From positions 254,328,484 to 254,392,483 of the forward strand of contig CP136064.1 of the NCBI GenBank assembly GCA_032622095.1: a stretch of DNA of 64,000 nt. The letters run 5' to 3'. Positions within the stretch are counted from its first letter, which is position 1; each line of letters opens with the position of its first letter. Below are positions 49,555 through 59,123 of the stretch, in pieces. Source of the stretch: Siphonodentalium dalli. Taxonomy: Eukaryota; Mollusca; Scaphopoda; Gadilida; Siphonodentaliidae. The notes below the pieces were generated by a model. The model was given only the letters and a program-made list of their open reading frames with translations. It did not search any database and was not told the origin of the DNA. Position numbers and translations under genes: made by a program.

Positions 49555-49762
49555 CCTTTATATTGGCATCTGATGAATATAGCAGCACTTGACAGCATAG
49601 CATGTTACTAACTTCCCACAGGCTGCACCACACTTGTATATTGTGGTACAATATTTATGTATGAAAAGTTGACAAATATCTGCACAGATAACACACATGC
49701 CTCCTATGTATGCTGTGCACATTCTGGTACTAAAGTTTCCAATGCCAGTGAACAAACATACT
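49555..49762 (-). CDS. candidate terminal exon for a small Cys-rich protein (antisense)
   Basis: Read on the minus strand, a strong acceptor TTATGCATTTCTTTTCAG is followed directly by an open frame: VCLFTGIGNFSTRMCTAYIG, then GMCVICADICQLFIHKYC, TTIYKCGAACGKLVTC, YAVKCCYIHQMPI and a stop. There are eleven Cys in about 68 residues, with several hydrophobic runs between them. No family is recognised. The single-base carry-over means an upstream exon must exist at higher coordinates; none was identified. It could be a nested antisense gene in intron 9, or a chance frame beside a chance acceptor. Confidence 0.35.
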
Positions 49763-50764
49763 CTGAAAAGAAATGCATAAAATACAATGTTTAGGAAAAG
49801 TCAGATTTAAAGACATATATTGCAGACTTATTTCATTGAATATTAAAAGCATTGTTAGGGCATGGCAAAATATGCCCATGGCAATTCCAACAAAAGGCCT
49901 TTAACTCTGGTGAAATTGACGTGCTGAACCAAAACTCAAACTTGACCTGTCTTTTGTACAAATAAAACACACATATTTCAAATTTCATTCAACTCAGTTG
50001 AGACTGTCTAAAGTTATCATCTGACATCTGGAATCCAAAAGCGAACTAACAGACAGACAGACACGCAGCATAATACATCCCCTTTTTTAAAACAGGCATA
50101 TACCGCTATGGGTGCATATAAACAATCAGTTAGTATCCAAACACTATCCCCACTGGAATTATGTAGCAAAAACCTGAAATTACGATCTAAAATTCCAACC
50201 ATATCCACTGTAGCATTTCAGAGAACACAACGGTTGAACCACGCACACATGTGAACATTTACTACTTTATTCAGGGCACCTTATTGAGTATAAACATTAA
50301 ATGAAATGATTGTCCCAATACTAATCACTGAGTTTAATTTGTTTATAACAATGACGTAGTTTTCTGACTATTTGTATAACTTATTTTGGCATGATTATTT
50401 ATTATTCCATCAGCAGGTCCGGGAACACCTCACTGGATTGTTTCACATCACTTTAGTTTGTCTTTAAAAGCAGGTCATTGGATATTTATAAGGCCATTTA
50501 TAAGGCCATCCTGGCTATGGTTAATATATTGTCATCAGTATTCTGTGAATTAAAGTGCAAAATGCGGTGATTATTCACCCCCCCCCCAATTGCCCCTGTT
50601 TTTTTATCTCCAGTTACCCTTCACAGGTATTATTTTATTTAGTCTTATTCCATACCTTGACACTTAGAAGCACCCAATCTGCTAGAGATTATTTGTTTGG
50701 ACTCTTTTCTATAGGAAGGGAATTTAGACATAAATTCAACAAACATACAACATAAGGCTTTTTG

Positions 50765-51112
50765 TTAAAGATGCACAATCCGATCTGATTGTCCCCGGAT
50801 CATCCAGTTACAACATGAACAACAACGGAAATTTACAGCAAAAGGCAATAGTCATCCAACATTACTTTTCATCATGTTATCTTCTGAAATTGATTTACGA
50901 GACCTCTCAATATTTTGTATATCTGCATATTTCTAGAAGAAGTCAGTGGAATGTTTGGTAAGGCTGACAAATAATCGAGGTGGATACAATTAACAGATTT
51001 GATAACTCAGAGCTTTGAGGGATAGGTTCCTCAACTCAAATCAAATATTATTTAAACTCGAAGCTGAAGAAATAGTAATTTAGGGCCGTCAACTCAGATT
51101 ATACATCTTCTA
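50765..51112. mobile_element. decayed TTAA-type MITE
   Basis: Left end TTAA-AGATGCACAATCCGATC. The right end, reversed, starts AGATGTATAATCTGAG and includes CCTAAATTACTATTTCTTCA. It is a diverged relative of the element at 52484-52766, which has AGGTACTCAATCCGATC and CTAAATTACTATTTCTTTGG. The right TTAA is mutated (CTAA). Confidence 0.6.
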
Positions 51113-51270
51113 AGTGATCAGTATCTATATAAAAACTTACAGTTGTAAATTGAATACATCCAAGTTCCAACTTTGGTCCAGTGTACGTCTTCCAGTCAAT
51201 TTACTTCCACAGCAAGACTTCTACCGTCCTCTATAAAATATAACATACAGGTCTTATAAAATGATACCCA

Positions 51271-51524
51271 CAAGCCTTGAAATAGTGTGTCTGTCATTTG
51301 CAGAATGAGGTCCCCAGAGGAAGAATTTAGAGATGCTACCCCACATAGTGGGCTAGCATCACCAAATTCACCCTCTGTGAACCTCATTCTGCTGAGGTGT
51401 AAGCAGGATGAGCTCTCCAGAGGGTGAATTTTATAATGCTAGCCCACTGTGCGGGGTAGCATCACTAAATTCACCTTCTGGGGACCTCATTCTGCAAATG
51501 ACAGGCACACTATTTTAAGGCTTG
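51271..51524. mobile_element. 254-bp foldback whose arms are themselves palindromic
   Basis: Almost the whole length is one palindrome: CAAGCCTTGAAATAGTGTGT CTGTCATTTGCAGAATGAGG ... mirrored to CCTCATTCTGCAAATGACAG ... AAGGCTTG. Each arm also contains its own inverted repeat, GAATTTAGAGATGCTACCCC...GGGCTAGCATCACCAAATTC. A diverged relative is at 12478-12660. Confidence 0.92.
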
Positions 51525-52064
51525 GACATCCACTAGTATATGAAATGACATGTACATCTATAGATTTACTTAAAATATCACATATTGTTCTGTATATAAA
51601 TCTTTTCAATGTGCCGGCCACGACATATAGGATTTCAAACAAAGAAAACATTATTGCAGGCATGTTAATAGCATGGTTTGATGACAAATGAAATACACAG
51701 CAGGGGTGGGGGTGTGAGTAATCACATTCTTCGTGACTTCGGGACTGGCGGCCTTCATTTAGGTTACAGTTTAGAAATAACATTTATCAAATTATGATAA
51801 TTTCCTCAAGAAGATACTATTATATAGTATAGCATAATTAGTATATGAATGTGATATTATTCACAACACACGCTTTGTGTCAGAGAAAATGCAAGTCGAG
51901 CAAAAAGAGCAGTGAATGTTTATAAGCAGTCACGATAATGCGTTGTTTCCTTATATTTAGATTTGCGTTTGGTGTGTATACAACTTACTACTCACAATAC
52001 TATCATAGTAAATTCCTTATTTGGTATGTATTACCATATTTTGGTTAAGAGAGAATCCTAACTG

Positions 52065-52910
52065 GATAAGGGGGGAGGTCGGAAAAAAATTCAGGCACGT
52101 ACATGTATGCTGATTTTAACTCTTCGACCCTAGTTGGGACTCACTCACCCCCACATCCAAATTTTTGTTCTGTTTTCGGCAGTTTTTTTCGACCATTTTT
52201 GGACACCAACCCCCCCCTTTTAACACTAAAACAGAGATTTGCAAGGGGGAGGTGGAATTCACTGTAAACAGCTGTATATGAATTTCTGTGCATTCATGGA
52301 CGTTAACATAACATGTAAATAGGAATGTGTCATTTTGGGGTTATTCGGCCAAAAAAATATGGCTGCCAGGCGCCAGCGGCCATCTTGGATTTCAAAATTT
52401 GCAACAAAATACAACACGATAACTGCCTGCAGCCAGTTTAGCAGTTAGAATTACATTATTTCTCTTATTCTAAGGTGTTTTAAAGGTACTCAATCCGATC
52501 AGACGCTCCCTAAATTACTATTTCTTTGGCTTCGGGGTTAAAATATATTTGAATCGAGTCAAGGAACCTACCTGTCAAAGCTCAGCGTGATCAGATATAG
52601 ATTTTTCAAGTTAGTTATATAATTGTTTCTGGGCCAGAAACTAGAGTTTAAACAGAAAAAAATCGAGTGGTAAATTATTACCACTCGAGTTTTCTGTTTA
52701 AACCACTTAATAACCCCGAAACCAAAGAAATAGTAATTTAGAAACGTCTGATCGGATTGAGTACCTTTAAGTCAAACTCATTGCAAAAACAGTCAAAAAA
52801 CATGCAGGAAAAAAATATTTGAGTTGCGGAAAAAATGTGTTGGTCCCATCGACAACACACCCACCCTGGCATACGTACCCTGAACAAAATCCCACCGCCG
52901 ACTGGATTGA
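52065..52910. mobile_element. probable relative of the G-run insertion element, with a nested MITE
   Basis: Left end GGGGGGAGGTCGGAAAAAAA followed by TTCAGGCACGTACATGTATG. The right end, reversed, has GGTGGGATTTTGTTCAGGGT, then ACGTATGCCAGGGTGGG. These resemble each other and, more loosely, the ends of the 11774-13320 insertion. The MITE at 52484-52766 is nested inside. Boundaries are approximate. Confidence 0.45.
52480..52770. mobile_element. TTAA-flanked MITE with about 65-bp inverted ends
   Basis: TTAA at 52480-52483 and 52767-52770. Ends AGGTACTCAATCCGATCAGA ... CTAAATTACTATTTCTTTGG ... TTCGGGGTTA are repeated in inverse with few mismatches. A second inner palindrome is centred on TCGAGTGGTAAATTATTACCACTCGA. 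Non-coding. Confidence 0.9.
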
Positions 52911-52916
52911 GAAATA

Positions 52917-53192
52917 TCAACTCTTTGCAAAAACAATTACATTATTTTTGTCTGATGATTTCCCAATCATGAAGTAATGTGGATTAGCTGGATTATGAAC
53001 TGACAGCGGGTAGAGTGGGTCGATTACAATAAAATTTGGTGTGATTTCAATGCGATTATTGAATGCGGCAATAATTTTATCTTCGACTTCCACAGCGCAA
53101 TGCAACCTTTTCATTGAACGATCCGATAGTTCCGAGTGTCCATTCAGAAGTAATGTAGTTTTCCATTGAATTGATGTTTGTAAATAAATCAC
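52917..53192 (-). CDS. unassigned 90-residue frame, minus strand
   Basis: A clean open frame containing SIQWKTTLLLNGHSELSDRS, then HCAVEVEDKIIAAFNNRIEI and DPLYPLSVHNPANPHYFMIG. Its composition is balanced and unlike the repeat-driven frames around it, so it may be a piece of a real domain, perhaps from a transposon. It has no ATG in a sensible place (the first codon here is GTG) and I recognise no family. Its neighbours on both sides are mobile elements. Confidence 0.3.
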   Translation of the reverse strand: MIYLQTSIQWKTTLLLNGHSELSDRSMKRLHCAVEVEDKIIAAFNNRIEITPNFIVIDPLYPLSVHNPANPHYFMIGKSSDKNNVIVFAKS

Positions 53193-53343
53193 TGTTTAAT
53201 TGTTATATATTCAACAAGAATTTGCTTTTGAAAAATCATTGTAAATGTGTTAAATATTGACGAATGCGTAATTGTGAACTAGAATCAAGCATGATGTGGT
53301 CATTTTTCCAAGAATTCTTCGAGTGCCATGTAGGCCTATGTAT

Positions 53344-53874
53344 TTAGGGGCTTGTTACATGAGCCGGGACAACTCGGTTAGCCGGGACAACCCGGTCTGC
53401 CGGGTGCATCGGTCCTTTGTGCTTTCTCACTAAAATAATGGTGTGCTGTTACATGAGCCGGGGCAACTCGGCAAACCAAGTTTTCCCATCCTGCCTAACC
53501 GGGACAACTGTGTTAGCCGGGGCAGCTTGGCTTGCGTAACAGCGAGTCATCCCAACTAGCCGGGATGAAAGTCTGGAACGTAACACCATTCATTGTAACT
53601 TGATATGATGTTCGCCAATAAAATGCTCGCATCGTGTGAGTGACGTTTAATCACTATCAAAGCCACTCAGTTATGGGCGTGCTGACATTATGGACCGACG
53701 TTGTGACGCGTGATTCAAAGACAACTAGATGAATATCTAGTTGCGTGAACGTCAATCGAGTTGTCCCAGCTAACCGAGTTGTCTCGGCTCACATAACAGC
53801 ATGATTGATTTGTCCCGGCAGACCGGGTTGTCTCGGCTAACCGAGTTGTCCCGGCTCATGTAACAAGCCCCTAA
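53344..53874. mobile_element. 531-bp foldback with iterated GCCGGGACAAC boxes
   Basis: Perfect inverted ends TTAGGGGCTTGTTACATGAG CCGGGACAACTCGGTTAGCC, continuing to about 60 bp per arm. Inside each arm the box (A/T)GCCGGGACAACTCGG and its variants recurs three or more times in both orientations, and GTTACATGAGCC or GTTATGTGAGCC recurs internally. Non-coding. The target-site duplication is unclear because the end itself begins TTA. Confidence 0.92.
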
Positions 53875-54076
53875 GTGACATGACCGACTACATGTTCGTA
53901 CTCTAACATAAATTTTCACGTGAGGAAATTCTTAATTTATTTTATAAGTCAACAAGACAGGTAAAAAAATTGCTATTATATCTCATTATTATGACAATAT
54001 ATCTGACCATCATATCGGTTGACAGGCATGTCAGGCCGGCACAAATATGTCTGGGCGTTCCACTGGCGAAACGTTC

Positions 54077-54422
54077 AGACGACCACGATTCAATCGTAAG
54101 TGGAGGAATCGGGCCTGACAATAATAATGGATTGTTTGTTCACACGATTGCGATGTTGTCATAGATGATGATATCGTGGGCTGTTCATTATATAAGCATG
54201 TGATTGACTACCCTACTATCATTCCAGCTACCGGTGTCATTTTTACGTACATCACAAGTGGAGGTAGTCAATGATACGCCACGATTTCGCATCTGAAATC
54301 AATCAGTGTTTGATATTATTTTTTGACTTGTGATATTGACGTGAGCTTGCGCAGTTTCACTACGGTACCGGTTACTTCCTACGATTGACATATTTCCACT
54401 TACGATTGAATTGTGGTTGTCT
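54077..54422. mobile_element. MITE related to the 46464-46741 element
   Basis: 346 bp with inverted ends AGACGACCACGATTCAATCG (left) and the complement of AGACAACCACAATTCAATCG (right), followed by TAAGTGGA. The ACGATT..AATCGTAAGTGG core and the right-hand interior (TGCGCA...ACTTCCTACGATT) match the MITE at 46464-46741. Confidence 0.8.
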
Positions 54423-54725
54423 AAAATTCACAAATGCATCATTCCATTTACATGAACTCCACTGCATTGTTGCACTGATGGTTATTTTCGGCATGTTGAA
54501 ATCATTGCAACGGCATTGAAATGACATTCAATGTGACTTCATTGTGTTAACAGTAGACACTGGTAGAACCGCATGGATAGTGGTCATTAATCTCAATGTG
54601 GAGACAAATATTTTGAGAATATATGTCTGCCAACAGACCACGAGGGAATCTAAAAGCTGACTATGTTCGAGGTAATTTATTTAATCACTTTTTTTAAAGG
54701 AAAATTATACCGGTAATCAGTTTGT

Positions 54726-55142
54726 ACAGGTCAGGTGTACTATAAAACCTCGATTTGTGTTAAAAACCTCGATCGAGGTTCTTTGAGACCATGTGACCAC
54801 TGGTCAAAACATACACCCATGATATAAGGGGAAACACTCTAAACCAAATATGATACTAATGGAAGTAATGTAGTCTAAGTGATATAGGCTACGGTAGTGT
54901 GGAGTATTTCACAGTGTTTAATCTTACACCCATGGGAGGCCAAATTCACATTTAATAATTAATTGTGCTTGAGCGCAATCAAGCACAATTAATTATTAAA
55001 TGTGAATTTGGCCTCTCATAGGTGTAAGATAAAATACTCCACACTATATCACCAGTGGTCACATGTTCTCAAATAACCTCGATCGAGGTTGTTTAGACAA
55101 ATCGATGTTTAGTACATCGATTTTGGGTTCTCCCTGACCTGT
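54726..55142. mobile_element. 417-bp foldback with CCTCGATCGAGG boxes
   Basis: Outer ends ACAGGTCAGG and CCTGACCTGT. Arms contain AACCTCGATCGAGGTT, then CCA(G)TGTGACCACTGG, and meet in a very long inner palindrome: GGCCAAATTCACATTTAATA ATTAATTGTGCTTGAGCGCA and its mirror ATTGTGCTTGATTGCGC... on the other arm. Most of the 417 bp can pair with itself. Confidence 0.9.
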
Positions 55143-55559
55143 TGTATGCCGTAATTTTCTGCCTATATGACCTTACCTGTTTGCGTCCGTGGGCATTAAG
55201 TAGACACACTTGAGGCCCAGTGGGTTTGCAGCATGTGCTAATTTCATAATTTTCAATAATTCTAAAATACGAATACATGTAAATAATGTTTTATTTTGCA
55301 ATTTGTTGCATGATTAAAATAGGTCGTAAATATCGGGTCCATTTATTGAACGATGCATAGTTTATATGTTCATATACTGTTGTTACCATGCAGTTTTTAT
55401 ATTTAAAACAATAATTATTCAGTGGGTGGGGGTGGTATAAGTAACCCCTTAGCCTTAGTAAGCCCTTCATTTTTTTATGTCTATGTTGTGACATAATTAT
55501 CTTCATTTTGATTAAATGGTTAATTAATGAAATATTATAAAACAGGTCTGGGTGATCCA

Positions 55560-56860
55560 TTTGTGCTTAAGATATCTAAATGATAATGATTTGTGCTCAT
55601 TTGTAAATAATTTGCGCTTAAGTGTAAATAATTTGTGCTTAAGAGTAAATAATTTGCACTTTTGCACAAATAAGGATTAAATGTGAAAATGCTTTCCTCT
55701 CACAGACCTACCTTACATTTGGGAGTTCCTTCTCTTACAATTTAGTTAGACCGGTGTCAGAGAAGGTACTGACAGGAAGAATTTAGACCGATTGGTCTAG
55801 ACCATTTAGACCGATCGGTCTAGTCTAAAAAAAACTTTCGGTGGTTCACCCATATGGGATGCGATTTTAACATTTGTACCTTATTTGCGCTTGAGCATAA
55901 ATATGATCCATAATTTTTCGCTTCTAAAGTGTAAGTAATTTGTGCATGGCCTCCCATACACCTACTCACCTAGACCTGATAAATTGCCATGAATCATGAT
56001 AATTTTCAAACGGAATGACAACTTTTTATCAAATAAACTGTCAAATGTCTTTTTCAACTTTAAGATTTGTTTATATGAAAATTTTATGTCTTATATATTG
56101 GCAAATTGTCAACATTCAATCTGTTTAGACTGATTGGCCAACAAATTTAGACAGATCGGTATAAATAAAGATTGATTTGTGGTTCACCCATATTGGTATG
56201 GGAGGCCAAATTCACATTTAATAGCTAATTATGCTTAAGCATATTCAGGGCTCAAAATAGATTTAATATAGAGAGAATCCAATTAGTCATAAAGCACTGA
56301 AAATTGAAAAGTACACTTAAGTGCACTGCGATTACGCTTAAGCATAATATATTCTCATAGCCCTATTACCTTACATATAATGATATCATCTAAGCTAGAT
56401 ATTTGTCAAAAGTTACTAGCATCAGGAATTGGCTGCATCCATTTCTGCTTCAGGGGAGTTTTCACATATGGAATATGAATTACGCTTAAGCGTAATGACA
56501 TTACGTTTAAGCATAATGACATTACGCTTAAGCGTAATGGCTTTACACTTAATCGTAATAGATTATACTTTGAAAAGCATAATGGAAATCTGAATTACGC
56601 TCAATCATAATGGCTTAATGCATTACGCTTAAAATTAATTGGCTATTAAATGTGAATTTGAACTCCCATACAATATGGGACATGGTTTTAATATTTACTT
56701 CTTATTTGCACTTAAGCATAAATATGAAATTATGATCCTTTTGTGCTTAAGCATAAATAATTTGCATTTACGCGTAAGTGATTTAGGCTTAAGCGCAAAT
56801 ATGGAATAAATGTAAAAGTACATGCCATTCCATACACATGACCTAAAGTTCTAAACCTGA
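55560..56860. repeat. palindrome-rich zone (GCTTAAGC, GACCGATCGGTC cores)
   Basis: Many short perfect palindromes with different cores: TTACGCTTAAGCGTAA and ATTTGTGCTTAAGCATAAAT repeated across the zone, and GACCGATCGGTC at about 55789-55820. Larger layers: an inverted pair at about 56192-56673 whose arms read TATGGGAGGCCAAATTCACA TTTAATAGC and the mirror, and a diverged direct repeat (about 55838-56115 against 56675-56985). The GGCCAAATTCACATTTAAT module is the one in the centre of the 54726-55142 foldback. Confidence 0.88.
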
Positions 56861-57342
56861 TAAATTGCTGTTGACATGACTAATTTCAAACAGCATGACA
56901 AATTTTTATCAAATATACTGAGAAATTTCTTTTTCAACTTGAAGTCTTTTTGATGAAAATTTGTTATGGCTTATCCATTGACAAGGGCATAATCTTATTT
57001 GTTGAGTTTGAAATGTTCTGTCACTTCTCTATCGTGTTGGTGCCGATATATGAGTTTGTGTGCTGATACAAAATACGTGTGAAGATTTCGTGTAAAGTTG
57101 AAGTCGAAATTGAAAGCATCCTATAATTAATAGTTAGTAGATACATACATGTCAAGATTCCCGAAGATAAGATTATCCGGCCATCGGGAAACATCTGTGA
57201 TCACCCATTGAACCAGTCTAAGTTATATTTGCTGTGATTTTAACAGTAGAATGTGTTTCAGTCGCTTCGAAATTAAATGGCGACTGCCAGTCTGGCCATG
57301 TGCTACACGGAAACAGTAACGATAACTCTTGAAGACTATCAG

Positions 57343-57450
57343 TCAAAACCAATATATGGTATTGAACATGTCCTCAAAACCAAGGGATTCAGATTTGGTT
57401 TTCATCAAAACCAAAGGAATCATATTTGGTATTGATCAATACCAACAAAA
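57343..57450. repeat. second GGTTTTGATCAAAACC-type stretch
   Basis: TTTGGTTTTCATCAAAACCAAA and TTTGGTATTGATCAATACCA are diverged copies of the palindrome found beside exon I. The stretch ends about 20 bp before the exon J acceptor. Confidence 0.88.
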
Positions 57451-57467
57451 ACCGAATATATTGTCAG

Positions 57468-57836
57468 TGTGTGGCTGGTTGTTATCTAAACGACGCTAAT
57501 TGTTGCCAAACATGCCCCGATTGCATCAACCCAAATCTTCCCACAGATACGTTTTATGTGGACATTTTAAAACAAACTCCATTGCGGAGATCCCGAACTC
57601 AGATAACGTTCGAATGGAGGGATATTTTTGTTGTTAAATGCTATATAATAGACCCACTGATTGATGCCACACAATCTGGTTATGCTTGTAGACGAAAACA
57701 TGCGTGCTCCAGTTATGACGTTGACACTCGATATTTAGTTATCACGTCTGACGCTTTGTGTCAGAGATTGACTCTCTACAGTGTACATATCATCGCTATA
57801 TTCGATCACATTTTTATAAGAAATTCAACATCGTGA
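57468..57836 (+). CDS. metalloprotease exon J (end of C-terminal Cys cluster)
   Basis: Starts CVAGCYLNDANCCQTCPDCI and joins exon I in phase 0, giving a Cys pattern C-x8-C-x8-C-x3-C-x6-CC-x2-C. A CC-x-x-C end is typical of the short Cys domain that closes molluscan ADAMTS-like proteases. The acceptor ATATTGTCAG has a poor pyrimidine tract. The frame runs on through TDTFYVDILKQTPLRRS to a stop at 57836; this tail is not recognisable, and a donor (ATAC-GTTTTA at about 57551) could end the exon earlier. The Cys part is more certain than the tail. Confidence 0.62.
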   Translation, partial: CVAGCYLNDANCCQTCPDCINPNLPTDTFYVDILKQTPLRRSRTQITFEWRDIFVVKCYIIDPLIDATQSGYACRRKHACSSYDVDTRYLVITSDALCQRLTLYSVHIIAIFDHIFIRNSTS

Positions 57837-58124
57837 AATTACGGAGAGTAATGGCTAATTTTCGGCAAGGCGGTAAACAAAATGTTAAAAATGTATGCCG
57901 TTCAGTCGCTGCTCTGTTTTGTCATGGTTCGCTGTTATACTTTGGACTGATCTAGTTTTAGTTATGTTTTTGATTAAATCAGTGACTAGTCGCGAAACGC
58001 ACAATGGCACATCAGTTATGTATTACGGTAGTGTTCGCTAACAGTCTGATCTTGTGTGTTGAACTGAACATATCTCACATCAAGCTCTATTGCCCCGTCG
58101 CCAACCTCTCCCAGTAATCGGTAA

Positions 58125-58373
58125 GAGACACCACTGGTAAAGATTGATCATACACAAGCATACGCAACAGCCAAGTATTCACACGTCTCTAATACTTTTG
58201 ATGTGTCGCGCTGCTCTAAATGTCGTCCTGTTCAGGTGGGTGACATTTCATTGATTAAGGTAAGGAAAGGGAAAATTCTGGTAAAATATTCTGCAAATGG
58301 CAGAATTGAGCATATAAAGCAGCAGCAGATATCTGAATATAAGTATTCACCACAACAAGATGTTTTGTATTGA
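58125..58373 (+). CDS. unassigned frame without ATG
   Basis: An open stretch reading YSHVSNTFDVSRCSKCRPVQ, then VGDISLIKVRKGKILVKYSA and NGRIEHIKQQQISEY to a stop. A CxxC pair followed by a basic beta-rich segment looks domain-like, but I do not recognise it. It could be a fragment of a transposon protein or an exon using the acceptor CCTGTTCAG at about 58236. No start codon in frame. Confidence 0.28.
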   Translation, partial: ETPLVKIDHTQAYATAKYSHVSNTFDVSRCSKCRPVQVGDISLIKVRKGKILVKYSANGRIEHIKQQQISEYKYSPQQDVLY

Positions 58374-58844
58374 ACTTGTTCAAGATATATATGTACAATT
58401 ATATACTACTCACTAATGACCTAAAATGTATATGAATACAATTACCCATACTCTATATCTATATTAAATGCAGAGGCAACCTGGAAATATTATCACTGCA
58501 ATACACAATATCCACTTCCATTCATGATAACTTTATAACATTGAAGTGTACATTGACTTAAGATCACCATTTGTTTTTATGTAAATGAATCAGTTGATTG
58601 AGCTATACATTTCTGCTAAACTTTTCATATGAGCATAATGCATAATTAGCTCTGACATCTTGCACGAAATAAAGCAGCCTATGTCCATTGTGTCACAAAA
58701 ACATATATCATTATTCTGTTTTATATTCCTACAACATGAACAGCAAAATGGATACTAGACTTATATGTTTCATGTTGACAAACCAATCTACTGAAATATA
58801 TCTTCTGAAAAATTTATAACATATGCATGTATGATGTTTATCCA

Positions 58845-58945
58845 TAACAATATATATGTATGTGTTTATGAATATAGCTGCATGGGTATGTATATGTGTG
58901 TATATGTATGTATGCATATGGGTATGTATATGTATGTATCTACAT
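58845..58945. repeat. TATG/TGTATA microsatellite
   Basis: Imperfect run of TATATGTATGTGT and GGTATGTATATG units, followed at about 58975-59035 by a short repeat of ACTAAGTATATACTAA. Confidence 0.9.
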
Positions 58946-59123
58946 GTAGCAATTCATGTTTCATGATGTGTACTGAGTATATACTAACTACTAAATACTA
59001 TGATATGTACTAAGTATATACTAAATAGTAAAATATTATGAATGACATAAGTGTATAATGCTAGAAGGTTATTAACCAACTAGTGATGACAACCCACCCA
59101 TACACCCACAGTCCCCCATCAAC

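Larger units (their letters stand above)
1740..57836 (+). other. ADAMTS-like M12B metalloprotease gene, 5'-incomplete, ten exons
   Basis: Gene model joined by hand from ten exons whose phases all agree: 72, 149, 38, 106, 168, 133, 120, 49, 56 and 369 nt. The product seen is about 419 residues. In order it has the later part of a reprolysin catalytic domain (residues 1-178; Zn ligands H117, H121, H127; Met-turn at M143), a disintegrin-like and Cys-rich region of ADAMTS type (178-279) and a C-terminal Cys cluster ending in CC-x-x-C (280-313). Known members of this family are secreted or surface zinc proteases acting on extracellular matrix and other secreted proteins; the substrate cannot be read from sequence. 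No thrombospondin repeat and no transmembrane segment was seen. The 5' exons lie outside the window. The 3' end is the first stop in the last open frame and could change if a further intron exists. Confidence 0.82.

Noticed and set aside
55560-56860. CRISPR-like array
   Set aside because: Repeats are variable palindromes with irregular spacing and no unique spacers, in an animal genome.
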